Assembly (NCBI GenBank): GCA_020072645.1
Contig: JAIQGK010000012.1
Span: 186,001-250,000, forward strand
Direction of reading: 5' to 3'
DNA length: 64,000 nucleotides
From: Terriglobia bacterium
GTDB taxonomy: Bacteria; Acidobacteriota; Terriglobia; Terriglobales; Acidobacteriaceae
Shown: positions 16,951-25,857 of the stretch, piece by piece
How positions within the stretch are numbered: position 1 is the first letter of the stretch
Layout of the letters: the number at the start of each line of letters is the position of its first letter
Notes under the pieces: generated by a model
Seen by the model: the letters and a program-made list of their open reading frames with translations, nothing else
Database searches by the model: none
Told to the model about the DNA's origin: nothing
Made by a program: the position numbers and the translations under genes

Positions 16951-17056
16951 CGCCAATACAATGTAAGAGCCCAGCGCCGTGTTCGCGGCTGCATGATCGC
17001 TTTGTCGGCGGCGGAAAGAACGCCAGAAGAACAGAAGTCCATAAGTTCAGGAAAAG
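16927..17056 (-). pseudogene. remnant copy of the 3' end of the 17494-18141 membrane-protein gene
   Basis: On the minus strand this reads FLNLWTSVLLAFFPPP, then after a one-base shift near 17010, SDHAAANTALGSYIVLALAA and WWVD followed by TGA. The intact gene ends FLAALQVFGTFFFPPPPSDH, then AAATTALVSYSVLALVAWWVDG. The likeness is clear in DNA and protein, but diverged. The copy begins one base after the stop of the antitoxin gene and has no 5' part. Confidence 0.8.
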
Positions 17057-17057
17057 T

Positions 17058-17462
17058 CTAGAAGAAAACTTCCGGCGAAACCTGAAAACGCTTACTGAGA
17101 CGCTTAATATGTTCCCGCGTCATGTCTCTCTTGCCATTCAGTACTGCTGACACCGTGCTTTCAGCGCCAAAAATGTCAACCAGGTCCTTTTGTTTCAGAT
17201 CGTTTGATTCCATCAGCTCCTGCAAAACCTCAATTGGAGTTGACGCCTTAAGCTGATAATTTTTGTCTTCAAAATTCTCAATTAACAGTGTCAGCAGCTC
17301 GGCAAGCCTTGCTTCTGCCTTGCTCCATTTTGAACTGCGATGCTCCAGTTTCTCAAGGACCGCAATGAAGTGGTCGTTTTCATCTTCAGAATGGATAACG
17401 CCCGGCAAGATTTGGGCGAGTAGTTTCGCATATTCTGGCGTCTTAACGGCTAGAGCACTCAT
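17058..17462 (-). CDS. HigA-like XRE antitoxin, no toxin partner seen
   Basis: A 134-residue protein of the HigA antitoxin group (COG5499-like). The N-terminal half is helical and acidic (EDENDHFIAVLEKLEHRSSK), and the C-terminal half is a helix-turn-helix (VLQELMESNDLKQKDLVDIF, then VSAVLNGKRDMTREHIKRLS). ATG 17462 has AAGGAGG eight bases upstream, so the longer frame to 17783 is not real. HigB toxins normally precede such genes, but here the upstream neighbour is a membrane-protein gene, so this looks like a solitary antitoxin. Confidence 0.8.
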   Translation of the reverse strand: MSALAVKTPEYAKLLAQILPGVIHSEDENDHFIAVLEKLEHRSSKWSKAEARLAELLTLLIENFEDKNYQLKASTPIEVLQELMESNDLKQKDLVDIFGAESTVSAVLNGKRDMTREHIKRLSKRFQVSPEVFF

Positions 17463-17493
17463 TTTTCCATCCTCCTTTCGTGTACTACTCAAT

Positions 17494-18141
17494 TTAGGAT
17501 TGTGTGGCAGGACTTCCATCCACCCACCACGCCACCAGCGCCAGCACACTGTAAGAAACCAGCGCCGTAGTCGCAGCGGCGTGATCGCTGGGTGGCGGCG
17601 GGAAGAAGAACGTTCCAAAGACCTGCAAGGCCGCCAGGAAAACAACAAATCCAATGAGCCGACCTCTATGCGCCGCAGTTCGGTATAGCATCGCCGCGCC
17701 GCCGAACAACACAGCCATCTCCAGCGCAAACGCGGCACCGCGATAATTCCACAATCCAAATCCCATCTTGCCCACGCTGTCATAAAGCGAAAGATCGGGC
17801 CGGTGGACGATCAAGTCGAGAATCCAGTGGGAGAAGACCGCGCCAGCCACAATCAATCCCGTGTGTTTGCCGCGAAGAGTTGGAACGAACTGGCAGACAA
17901 CATACGCCAGCGCCGACCAGCACAGGACGCCCAGCAGACTGTGCGTGTAAGGCATGTAATAGAGATCGAGCGCGTTGGAAGCGGTGATGCCGGGGACGAT
18001 GCGCACCTTCTCAATTCCCAGCAGAACGAAGATGCTCCACATCACATCGATCCACTGCACAGCGAGGAACAGCAGCCAGAGGGGAATGCGCTTTTCTGCA
18101 GATTTACCAGCGAAGCTGAAGCTGTAATGTCCTGTGAACAA
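17494..18141 (-). CDS. multi-pass membrane protein, YdjM/metal-dependent hydrolase-like
   Basis: A 215-residue protein with about six hydrophobic helices. Conserved-looking His/Asp positions include GHYSFSFAGK at the start, PYTHSLLG in the middle and FSHWILDLIVHRPD. This pattern is like the YdjM/LexA-regulated membrane hydrolase group. It is undecided whether it hydrolyses anything. Its last ~45 codons exist a second time at 16927-17056, on the other side of the antitoxin gene. Confidence 0.6.
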   Translation of the reverse strand: MFTGHYSFSFAGKSAEKRIPLWLLFLAVQWIDVMWSIFVLLGIEKVRIVPGITASNALDLYYMPYTHSLLGVLCWSALAYVVCQFVPTLRGKHTGLIVAGAVFSHWILDLIVHRPDLSLYDSVGKMGFGLWNYRGAAFALEMAVLFGGAAMLYRTAAHRGRLIGFVVFLAALQVFGTFFFPPPPSDHAAATTALVSYSVLALVAWWVDGSPATQS

Positions 18142-18164
18142 GCTGTCTCCCCAGATTCTCTTTC

Positions 18165-18194
18165 TGAAATCTCGAGCGGAGCGAGAGATCCCTA
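18165..18194 (+). repeat. dispersed repeat, TGAAATCTC family, copy 1
   Basis: A 30-base stretch with a small internal inverted repeat (TCTCG/CGAGA). It resembles 59881-59910, with a few substitutions. Confidence 0.6.
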
Positions 18195-18223
18195 TAAATC
18201 ACCAAGGCCCTTTGTGATCATAT

Positions 18224-18265
18224 GGATCCCTCCCCTTTGGCAAGCTCAGGGTCGGGATTTCAGAA
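18224..18265 (+). repeat. dispersed repeat, GGATCCCTCCCC family, copy 2
   Basis: Matches 758-799 at about 39 of 42 positions. It ends 20 bases before the stop of the thioesterase gene. Confidence 0.75.
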
Positions 18266-18285
18266 GAAAATCCATGTTCGCCATA

Positions 18286-18675
18286 TCAACGTTTGGCGTG
18301 CCGCTCCGCGACCTTTGCCGGATTCACAATGGCCCGCGTCACCGTCCCGCGCCCGATCTCGGCCTTGCCGTTGTGCGCGGTCACGCGAAAAATGTAGAAC
18401 CGCTCGTTGTGCGACTCCAGCACCGCCTCGGTCTTTACCAGGTCGCCAATCGTGGTAGGCGCGCGGTGCTCAATGTTGATGGCCGTGCCCACGCTGATCT
18501 CGCCTTCATCCAGAAAAGGCAGCATGGCGTTTGCCGCAGCCCACTCCATCAGCCCAATCATGTTGGGCGTGGAATAAATTGGCGGCAGCTTGTCATGGTG
18601 ATGGTGGAGCGTGTGCTTGTGCTCCACCGTTTCTTGCGCCTCGCCGCGAATACCCAGAGGGACCTTTTTTGCCAT
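18286..18675 (-). CDS. FlK-type hotdog thioesterase
   Basis: A 129-residue single-hotdog protein resembling fluoroacetyl-CoA thioesterase FlK. FlK uses Thr42, Glu50 and His76. Thr36, Glu44 and His70 are present here, each exactly six positions earlier (YSTPNM, LMEWAA, IEHRAPT). Homologues in non-fluorinating bacteria have unknown acyl-CoA substrates. An unusual HTLHHHH run at 21-27 precedes the substrate loop. Its neighbours suggest no pathway. Confidence 0.8.
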   Translation of the reverse strand: MAKKVPLGIRGEAQETVEHKHTLHHHHDKLPPIYSTPNMIGLMEWAAANAMLPFLDEGEISVGTAINIEHRAPTTIGDLVKTEAVLESHNERFYIFRVTAHNGKAEIGRGTVTRAIVNPAKVAERHAKR

Positions 18676-18801
18676 GCAGAGAATTTATCAAATCGCCGTT
18701 CGCGGGAAAAATGTCGCTGGAAAAAAGAAAAGGCCAGACGGCAGGAGCCTGGCCCAATGTAAAGATCGCACAGCATCAATCACTTCTTCACTTAGCGGAA
18801 T

Positions 18802-19077
18802 TTAGCGGCGGTCATGGTCATGATCGTGATCGTGGTCCCGATCGCGATGGCACCGCGCGCGCACGTTTTCCAGATCACGGCGGCGGTTTTGCGCCTGGCG
18901 GCTGTGTTCACCGTGCTTGCGTTCCGCGTCGTGCAACTTGCGCTCCGCATTGCGGATCTGCTGTTCGCACCGTCTGTCGTCATCGTGATCGCGATCCATC
19001 GCCCGCGCGGGCACCGCTCCGCTCAGAAACGACAAAATCACAAACGCCGCAATCAGTGTCTTGACTCTCTTGAACAT
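18802..19077 (-). CDS. small exported Asp/His/Arg-rich protein
   Basis: A 91-residue protein with a signal peptide (cleavage near PARA/M, residue 26), a central Arg/Glu-rich helix (CEQQIRNAERKLHDAERKHG) and a C-terminal run of alternating Asp and His (DRDHDHDHDHDRR). Two Cys flank the helix. The His/Asp tail should bind divalent metals. No named family recognised. It is transcribed away from hslV. Confidence 0.65.
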   Translation of the reverse strand: MFKRVKTLIAAFVILSFLSGAVPARAMDRDHDDDRRCEQQIRNAERKLHDAERKHGEHSRQAQNRRRDLENVRARCHRDRDHDHDHDHDRR

Positions 19078-19210
19078 GCTTCCTCCTCGGCTTGCTTGTA
19101 CATCCTACTCTTGGATGCGCCGCCCAGCCACGCAGCCCACCTGAAAAGAGGCATGAGTCCATGATGCGGGCGATGCAATCTATATAGCGGTATAATTAAG
19201 AATTGTCCTC

Positions 19211-19837
19211 ATGCCATCAAAGCGATCAGTAAATTCCGCAACAAAACAGCTTGCAGCCAACAAGGCAAAAATCCGCTCCACCACGGTAGTGTGCGTGCGC
19301 CGTGGCGATAGTGTGGTCATGGCCGCCGACGGCCAGGTCACGCTGGGCGAAGGCGTAATCAAGCATACGGCGCGCAAGATTCGCCGGCTTTATAGCGATA
19401 AGATTCTGGCCGGCTTTGCCGGCTCGACCGCAGACGCCTTCTCACTATTTGCTCGCTTTGAAGCCAAATTGGAGCAGTATCACGGCAACCTGGGGCGCGC
19501 GGCCGTCGAATTGGCCAAGGAATGGCGCACGGACAAAATGCTGCGCCATCTGGAAGCGCTGCTGCTCGTTGCCGACAACACTTTGACTTTCCTCATCAGC
19601 GGTGCCGGAGACGTAATTGAGCCGGACGGCGGCGTGGCCGCCATCGGCAGCGGAGGATCCTACGCGCTGGCCGCCGCCCGCGCCCTGATTGAGAACACTG
19701 AGCTCCCGGCGCGCAAGATCGCCGAAGAGGCGATGAAGATCGCCGGGAAAATCTGCATCTTCACCAATGACAATGTCACCGTTGAGGAGCTCTCGTCGGT
19801 TCCGGAAAAGGCGGGCACATCAGCCCCGGCACGTTAA
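19211..19837 (+). CDS. hslV: ATP-dependent protease proteolytic subunit HslV
   Basis: HslV is the Thr protease of the HslUV complex. The core is standard ([49 protein letters not shown]). The catalytic Thr would be Thr24 in [12 protein letters not shown], so the ATG start gives a 23-residue basic propeptide that must be removed, longer than in E. coli where only Met is lost. The C-terminus carries a short Ala/Pro tail. It forms an operon with a DUF3052 gene and hslU. Confidence 0.95.
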   Translation: MPSKRSVNSATKQLAANKAKIRSTTVVCVRRGDSVVMAADGQVTLGEGVIKHTARKIRRLYSDKILAGFAGSTADAFSLFARFEAKLEQYHGNLGRAAVELAKEWRTDKMLRHLEALLLVADNTLTFLISGAGDVIEPDGGVAAIGSGGSYALAAARALIENTELPARKIAEEAMKIAGKICIFTNDNVTVEELSSVPEKAGTSAPAR

Positions 19838-19842
19838 AGCCT

Positions 19843-20256
19843 ATGGCAGGCTATTCAGGAACGCCGCTCATCCAGAAGATCGGGATCAAGCCCGGTCACC
19901 GGATCATCCTGCGCAATCACCCAGCCAGCTTTGTTAAGGATCTGGGCAAGCTTCCTGACGGCGCGCAAAGCGCGGACAGGCTTTCTGGCCATGCCAACGT
20001 TATTGTTTATTTCACTGACCGGTTGGCCGAATTGCAGAAAGATTTCGCGCGACTCTCCGCAGCTTTGGTTCCCGATGGCATGCTGTGGATCGGCTGGCCC
20101 AAGAAAGCCAGCGGACGCCCAACCGATCTGACGGAAGATATTGTCCGCCGCGTGGGACTTGAATGCGGGCTGGTGGACATAAAAGTTTGCGCCATCGACG
20201 AAACGTGGTCAGGATTGAAGTTTGTGATTCGTGTGAAGGACAGGAAGAGCAAATAG
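19843..20256 (+). CDS. DUF3052 family protein
   Basis: A 137-residue protein of the uncharacterised DUF3052 type. Recognisable blocks are YSGTPLIQKIGIKPGHRIIL at the start, the LPDGMLWIGWPKKASG turn and ETWSGLKFVIR at the end. It lies five bases after hslV and ahead of hslU. That placement is the only clue to a role and is not proof of a link with proteolysis. Confidence 0.8.
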   Translation: MAGYSGTPLIQKIGIKPGHRIILRNHPASFVKDLGKLPDGAQSADRLSGHANVIVYFTDRLAELQKDFARLSAALVPDGMLWIGWPKKASGRPTDLTEDIVRRVGLECGLVDIKVCAIDETWSGLKFVIRVKDRKSK

Positions 20257-20370
20257 CATCTAGCAATTAGCCAAACCGAATCGGCTAGACACGAACCAAG
20301 CCGCGAGGCCCGTGGCCGCCGAGCGGCTTGGCGCAAGGCTGAGCCACTTGTTTCGCAAGAGAATGTTAGA

Positions 20371-20391
20371 GCGGTTTGGAGCGAAGCGACA
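20371..20391 (+). repeat. GCGGTTTGGAGCGAAGCGACA repeat, copy 1
   Basis: A 21-base sequence found identically at 38064-38084 and 39316-39336. Here it abuts the hslU ribosome site (AGGAG). Confidence 0.85.
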
Positions 20392-20405
20392 GGAGTAATA
20401 GTCCC

Positions 20406-21803
20406 ATGGCAATCTATCTACCCAGCGTGGCCGAAGAAAGTGACGTCCTGCTGGACGATCTTACCCCCAAAGAAATTGTTTCTGAATTGGATAAATACGT
20501 AGTTGGCCAGCATGACGCCAAGCGCGCCGTGGCCATTGCGCTGCGCAACCGCATGCGCCGGCAGAAGCTTCCGCCTGACATTGCGGAAGAGATTATGCCC
20601 AAAAACATCATCATGATCGGCCCGACCGGCGTGGGCAAGACTGAGATCGCGCGCCGCCTCGCCCGGCTTGCCAATTCTCCGTTCCTGAAGGTCGAGGCTT
20701 CCAAGTTCACTGAGGTCGGCTATGTTGGCCGTGACGTTGAATCGATGATCCGCGACCTGGTGGAAATCGCCATCGATATGGTTCGCGAGGAAAAACTGGA
20801 AGAAGTCACGGAAAAAGCCGAGGCGCAGGCGGAAGAGCGCTTGCTCGATCTGTTGCTGCCGTCAACGCCCGCAGCCGCAAATTCCACCGCCGGGTTTGCG
20901 CTGGTCACTGAAGAAAGCTCGACTTCCCGCACGCGGGAAAAATTGCGCAACCAGTTGCGTGAGGGCAAACTCGACGAAAACATGGTGGAGCTGGAAGTGC
21001 GCGAACGTTCCACGCCTGCGTTTGAAATCATCTCCAACCAGGGCGTTGAAGAGATGGACATCAACATCAAGGACATGCTGCCCAATATTTTTGGCCAGCG
21101 CACCAAGAAGCGCAAAATGAAAGTGAGCGAAGCGTTTGAGTATCTGGTGCAGGAAGAAGAATCGCGGCTGATCGATATGGACCAGGTAACGCGCACGGCC
21201 GTGGAGCGCGTGGAGCAATCCGGCATCATCTTTCTTGACGAAATCGACAAGATCGCCGGACGCGAAAGTGGTCACGGGCCAGATGTCTCGCGTGAAGGCG
21301 TGCAGCGTGACATTCTGCCAATCGTGGAAGGCACCACCGTCAATACTCGCTACGGCATGGTGCGCACCGACCATATCCTGTTCGTTGCGGCCGGCGCATT
21401 CCACGTCTCCAAACCGAGCGATCTCATCCCTGAATTGCAGGGACGATTTCCGATCCGCGTGGAGCTGAAATCATTAACCATGTCAGACTTCATTCTCATT
21501 CTGACTGAACCAAAGTCTTCACTGGTAAAGCAGTACACGGCGCTGTTGGAAACCGAGGGCCTGAAGCTGACGTTTACGCGCGAAGCGCTTGATGAAGTTG
21601 CCCGCTTCGCCTTCCAGGTGAATGAAGCCACGGAGAACATCGGCGCGCGCCGGCTGCATACCATCATGGAGCGCGTGCTCGATGAAATCAGCTTCAACGC
21701 GCCGGACATGCAAGAGAAGGGCGTCAACGTGGATGCCGACTATGTGAAGAAAATGCTGGCCGATATCGTGAAGGACCAGGATTTATCGCGGTATATCCTC
21801 TGA
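20406..21803 (+). CDS. hslU: ATP-dependent protease ATPase subunit HslU
   Basis: The AAA+ unfoldase of HslUV. ATG 20406 gives the normal start ([20 protein letters not shown]). Walker A is [15 protein letters not shown], Walker B is FLDEIDKIA and the C-terminal docking tail ends DLSRYIL, as required for HslV activation. The I-domain is present between the Walker motifs. AGGAG lies ten bases upstream. A repeat copy sits in the leader, 149 bases after the DUF3052 gene. Confidence 0.96.
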   Translation: MAIYLPSVAEESDVLLDDLTPKEIVSELDKYVVGQHDAKRAVAIALRNRMRRQKLPPDIAEEIMPKNIIMIGPTGVGKTEIARRLARLANSPFLKVEASKFTEVGYVGRDVESMIRDLVEIAIDMVREEKLEEVTEKAEAQAEERLLDLLLPSTPAAANSTAGFALVTEESSTSRTREKLRNQLREGKLDENMVELEVRERSTPAFEIISNQGVEEMDINIKDMLPNIFGQRTKKRKMKVSEAFEYLVQEEESRLIDMDQVTRTAVERVEQSGIIFLDEIDKIAGRESGHGPDVSREGVQRDILPIVEGTTVNTRYGMVRTDHILFVAAGAFHVSKPSDLIPELQGRFPIRVELKSLTMSDFILILTEPKSSLVKQYTALLETEGLKLTFTREALDEVARFAFQVNEATENIGARRLHTIMERVLDEISFNAPDMQEKGVNVDADYVKKMLADIVKDQDLSRYIL

Positions 21804-21966
21804 CCTTATCCTTGAAGCGACGCGAGGGATCACTATCGCCGCGAAGGACCTTAGGGGTTATTAGTCCTGCTGGGAAAGAAGTAGCTCACTCCGCGTAGGG
21901 CAGTTGAACCGTCCGTATTGCTTCGCGTATCCTGCTGTACCACGATTAAAGTTAAAAGGAATAATG

Positions 21967-22641
21967 ATGAATACTCAGGAATTCCGCAAAGAGCTTCATG
22001 CGCGCATCGTTCGGCACGACTTGTTGACGCATCCGTTTTACCAGGCTTGGGCCAAAGGCGAACTCACGCGCGAAGACCTTCGCTTCTACGCCATGCAGTA
22101 CTTTCATCATGTCGCGGCGTTTCCGGATTACCTTGAGATGTTTGAGTCGCGTCCGCAGCTCGACGGTGAACTCATGCAGGCCGTAGCTGAAAACCGGGCC
22201 GGGGAAGACGGCCACGCAGAGCTGTGGCTGGATTTTGCGGAAGGTATGGGAGCGGACCGCGCCCGCGTGTCCAGCGAGCAGCCGCTTGCGGAGATCCAGG
22301 ATTTGATTGATACCTTCCAGAATGTTGCCCGCGAGGGCTCAGCCGCAGAGGGGCTGGCTGCTTTTTACGCGTATGAATCGCAGGTGCCACGGATCGCCCA
22401 GGAAAAAGCCCGAGGCCTGCTGGAGATGTACGGCGCTGATGCCAGAACCTGCGCTTACTTCACCGTCCATCAAACGGCGGACGTGCACCATGCGCGCGTG
22501 TGGGACGAGCAACTGGAAAAACAGGTGCATGGTGACGCTGATGGCCAGACGAAGGCGCTGCAAGCCGCGGAAAGAATTGCCCTGGCGCTCTGGCGGGTAC
22601 TGGACGGCATTGAACGGCAGAGATCGGCTAGAAGTAATTAG
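21967..22641 (+). CDS. CADD-family protein, probable self-sacrificing PABA synthase
   Basis: A 224-residue heme-oxygenase-like (TenA/PqqC fold) protein of the CADD folate group. In Chlamydia, CADD makes p-aminobenzoate from its own Tyr, with a Lys supplying the amine. Metal-site residues are present: Glu75 and His83 (approximate alignment), then Glu137, His168, Asp172 and His175. Lys147 stands exactly ten residues after Glu137, the spacing of Lys152 and Glu142 in CADD, and Tyr25 (HPFYQAW) is near the sacrificed Tyr27. ATG 21967 has AGGA six bases upstream. Confidence 0.8.
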   Translation: MNTQEFRKELHARIVRHDLLTHPFYQAWAKGELTREDLRFYAMQYFHHVAAFPDYLEMFESRPQLDGELMQAVAENRAGEDGHAELWLDFAEGMGADRARVSSEQPLAEIQDLIDTFQNVAREGSAAEGLAAFYAYESQVPRIAQEKARGLLEMYGADARTCAYFTVHQTADVHHARVWDEQLEKQVHGDADGQTKALQAAERIALALWRVLDGIERQRSARSN

Positions 22642-22739
22642 TTGGCATTGCGCCCTGCGGTAGCGGCCCAGGCTTGCAACAGCAGGGTTCGGGGATTTCC
22701 GGAAACGGCCAGCCTGATAAGATTTCAATTCGAATCTTC

Positions 22740-23891
22740 ATGGCCATAGCGATCCCTCACCCCCTCGTTTGTAACAATGCGAACACCGCACAAGGCTTCC
22801 AGTCGCGGGGTTCGGGATTTCATGCAGCCATCCTTATCCTCGCCCTCTCCACTCTTCTCGGCTGCGGCGTCCCAGGCGCTCCGCTGCCTCCGTCGGCAGA
22901 CATTCCTCGATTTGTGGGCGATCTCAAGGCCGTTCGCAAAGGAGACACGGTCACGCTGACGTGGACCACGCCAACTGAAACCAGCGATGGCGAATTGATT
23001 CGCAAGCCGGGCAAGATGCTGGTGCAACGCGCACTGCGGTCAGGACCGAATTCAGACCTTGTGTTCCAGACTATTTCCGAGTTGCCTTTGCAGCCTACCT
23101 TGAAAGAGGGTCGCGGTGACCAGGCTACCGCTAGAGACACGTTGACGAATGTTTTACATTCCGGCGGCCCTGACTTCGCGGTTTACACGGTGCTGGCGGA
23201 GGGCCACAACGGAAAATCGTTTGGACTGCCGAACCGCGTTTCCGTACCCTTGGCTCCCAATCTGCCGCCGCCCCAGAAGGTAGCGGCAAAGGCGGTTCCT
23301 ACCGGGGTGATGATCAGTTGGGAGGAATCCGGCTCTGCCCAGCCAGTCGCAAATCCGCAAACGCAGTATGTCTATAAGCTGATGCGGCGGTTGCAGGGCG
23401 CAAAAGATCCTGTGCTGGTGACCCAACTTAATGTCAGTGACCACCCTGCAAGCTTTATCGACACGGGCATTGAATGGGAAAAGAGTTACCAGTACTGGAT
23501 TGTTTCCGTCACGGTGTGGCAGGATGAAAATCGCAAAGGCGAAATCGAAGGCGAGGACTCACCGGTTGTCGATGTGTTGGCGCACGATTCATTCCCGCCA
23601 GCGAATCCTTCAGGGATTGAGGCCGTCTATAGCCCTGCGGCACAGAATTCTTTCATCGACATTACATGGACCGCCAACACTGAACCTGACCTGGCAGGCT
23701 ACAACATCTATCGTCACCGTGAAAATGAATCGCCGGTAAAGATCAATTCAGAGCTGGTCAAGACGCCGCGCTTTGCCGATCCGGGAGTCCAGCCGGGAAT
23801 GAAATATTTTTATTCCGTCACGGCCGTTGACCTGCGCGGCAATGAAAGCGGCAAGTCAGAAGAAACATCGGAAACCGTACCGAAAGATTAA
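22740..23891 (+). CDS. fibronectin type III domain lipoprotein
   Basis: A ~383-residue exported protein. A lipobox-like ILALSTLLGC follows a hydrophobic stretch at residues ~30-40, and at least two fibronectin III domains follow (ending near VPLAPNLPPPQKV, and SGIEAVYSPAAQNSFIDITW to FYSVTAVDLRGNESG). ATG 22740 is the best start; TTG 22674 would lengthen an already long n-region and neither has a clear ribosome site. Function unknown; such proteins usually bind surfaces or partners. Confidence 0.7.
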   Translation: MAIAIPHPLVCNNANTAQGFQSRGSGFHAAILILALSTLLGCGVPGAPLPPSADIPRFVGDLKAVRKGDTVTLTWTTPTETSDGELIRKPGKMLVQRALRSGPNSDLVFQTISELPLQPTLKEGRGDQATARDTLTNVLHSGGPDFAVYTVLAEGHNGKSFGLPNRVSVPLAPNLPPPQKVAAKAVPTGVMISWEESGSAQPVANPQTQYVYKLMRRLQGAKDPVLVTQLNVSDHPASFIDTGIEWEKSYQYWIVSVTVWQDENRKGEIEGEDSPVVDVLAHDSFPPANPSGIEAVYSPAAQNSFIDITWTANTEPDLAGYNIYRHRENESPVKINSELVKTPRFADPGVQPGMKYFYSVTAVDLRGNESGKSEETSETVPKD

Positions 23892-23983
23892 GAGAGCGGG
23901 CGCGCGCCCATCCTGACGGACGAGACTGCTGTGGCAATCACTGATTTGACTGTCCTGCAATGGGTAAGCTAGCCTCATTAGCT

Positions 23984-24016
23984 GGCCTGTAAGCTCAATC
24001 GTAATTGATACAGGCC
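23984..24016. other. two-part perfect hairpin upstream of ggt
   Basis: GGCCTGTA (23984-23991) pairs with TACAGGCC (24009-24016), and inside it TCAAT pairs with ATTGA around loop CGTA, with a three-base AGC bulge. It is the only strong structure in the ~195-base gap before ggt. It could be a leader structure or a remnant repeat. No T run follows. Confidence 0.45.
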
Positions 24017-24087
24017 CTGCTCTTGGCGGCAAGAGTTGGCAGCGAGCAAGGCCAGCTTGCACCAGCTCATCGGAGTCCGCGATTCAG

Positions 24088-25857
24088 ATGACAGTTCTGC
24101 GTAAACTTCTGATATGTAAGCTAGTTGTCTGCTGCATCGCAGCGGCTGAGCTGGGTCACGCCCAAGGCTTGCGGCCAGTCCATGCCCGCAAGGCCATGGT
24201 GGTCAGCATTCACCCGCAGGCTTCCCAAGTGGGCGCGGACATTTTGCGCCAGGGTGGCAACGCCGTGGATGCAGCCGTGGCCACAGGTTTTGCGCTGGCT
24301 GTCGTCCATCCTGCGGCAGGCAATATTGGCGGCGGCGGTTTCATGCTGCTGCGCAAAGCCAACGGAGAGCTGCACTTTCTCGACTTCCGTGAGAAAGCTC
24401 CCAAAGCCGCCACCCGTGACATGTATCTAGATGCGCAGGGAAATGTGGTTCCCAATGCCAGTCTCATTGGATACAAAGCCATCGGCGTGCCCGGTTCAGT
24501 GGCAGGACTGCTTTACGCGCAACAACATTGGGGCAAGCTTCCACTCCGCGCCGTAATGGCTCCAGCTATCAAGCTGGCGCGTGAGGGTGTCCGGCTGACA
24601 TATCAGGAAGCGCACTCCATGCGCTATGAAGAAAATTCCACTACCAACCTGGAAGAAGATCGCGTGTTTCTGGGCGATGCCCGCCGGATATTCCAGCGTA
24701 ACGGCAAGTTCTATGAGCCGGGAGAAATCTTCCGCCAGCCCGAACTGGCTAGAACGCTGGAGCGGATTGCCGCCAATCCTAAAGTCAATGAGTTTTATAA
24801 AGGAGCAATGGCGCAGGAATTGGCTGCAGAAATCAAGCGCGGCGGCGGACTCATTACCGCGGAAGATCTGGCTGAATATGAGGTGAAGGAACGGCGGCCA
24901 ATTCGGGGAACCTATCGCGGTTATGAAGTCATCAGCGCTCCGCCGCCTAGTTCCGGCGGCATCACGCTCATGGAGACGCTGAACATTCTGGAAGGCTACA
25001 ATCTGGCCAAGATGGGCAATCGCTCTGCCGATTCAATGCACGTTACCGTTGAAGCCTTTCGCCGGGCGTTTTTTGATCGCGCAGAGTTGCTGGGTGATTC
25101 CGATTTCAGCCAGATTCCCGTGGCCCAGTTGATCGACAAAAAATATGCCGAGGCATGGCGCGAGTCGTTGGACACGATGCGCGCCACAGATAGCAAAGAC
25201 GTCCACCGGCCTTCCGGCTTTGGCGAGCTTGATCGTCCGGCCGCGCTGCATCCGCCTTTTACCGGCCGCGAATCGAACAACACGACGCACTATTCTGTGG
25301 TTGACGCGCAGGGGAATGCTGTGGCCGTGACGACCACACTCAATGATAGCTTTGGGGCTGCAGTGACTGCAGGCAAACTGGGCTTTGTTCTCAATGACGA
25401 GATGGACGATTTCACTTCCAAACCCGGAGTACCGAACGGCTATGGACTGATCCAGGGCGAGGCCAATGCAATTGCGCCGGGAAAGCGTCCGCTCAGCGCC
25501 ATGGCGCCAACAATCGTGCTGAAAGATGGCAAGCTTTTCATGGTCCTGGGCTCACCCGGCGGTCCGCGCATCATCAGCACCGTGGCCAATATCCTGATGG
25601 GCGTAATCGATTACGGGCTGGATATTCAGCAGGCAGTCAACGCGCCGCGTTTCCATCACCAGTGGGAGCCGGATGAAATTGACATTGAGAAGAACGGAAT
25701 CTCACCGGACACGATCAAGCTGCTGCAGGCGCGCGGCCACAAGATCAAGGCAGAAGGCTATTGGAGTGACGGCGAGTGCATAGCTGTGGATCCAAAGACC
25801 GGTGAGCTGCTGGGCGCGCCCGACGGGCGCAGTGGGGGAAAGGCGGTAGGCTACTGA
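24088..25857 (+). CDS. ggt: gamma-glutamyltransferase
   Basis: Cleaves gamma-glutamyl bonds of glutathione and related peptides in the periplasm. The 589-residue precursor has an N-terminal signal (cleavage near GHAQ), the HPAAGNIGGGGFMLLR block, and the self-cleavage site NNTTHYSVVD whose first Thr after cleavage is the nucleophile. The SPGGPRIIS substrate loop is intact. Its stop overlaps the start of the next gene by one base (TGATG), so the two are coupled. Confidence 0.94.
   Translation: MTVLRKLLICKLVVCCIAAAELGHAQGLRPVHARKAMVVSIHPQASQVGADILRQGGNAVDAAVATGFALAVVHPAAGNIGGGGFMLLRKANGELHFLDFREKAPKAATRDMYLDAQGNVVPNASLIGYKAIGVPGSVAGLLYAQQHWGKLPLRAVMAPAIKLAREGVRLTYQEAHSMRYEENSTTNLEEDRVFLGDARRIFQRNGKFYEPGEIFRQPELARTLERIAANPKVNEFYKGAMAQELAAEIKRGGGLITAEDLAEYEVKERRPIRGTYRGYEVISAPPPSSGGITLMETLNILEGYNLAKMGNRSADSMHVTVEAFRRAFFDRAELLGDSDFSQIPVAQLIDKKYAEAWRESLDTMRATDSKDVHRPSGFGELDRPAALHPPFTGRESNNTTHYSVVDAQGNAVAVTTTLNDSFGAAVTAGKLGFVLNDEMDDFTSKPGVPNGYGLIQGEANAIAPGKRPLSAMAPTIVLKDGKLFMVLGSPGGPRIISTVANILMGVIDYGLDIQQAVNAPRFHHQWEPDEIDIEKNGISPDTIKLLQARGHKIKAEGYWSDGECIAVDPKTGELLGAPDGRSGGKAVGY

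Noticed and set aside
17463-17493. HigB toxin gene upstream of the HigA-like antitoxin
   Set aside because: Only about 30 bases separate it from the membrane-protein gene, and no toxin frame exists nearby.
17803-18762. 319-codon plus-strand frame across the membrane protein and thioesterase genes
   Set aside because: It runs antisense through two genes with good motifs and has no ribosome site.
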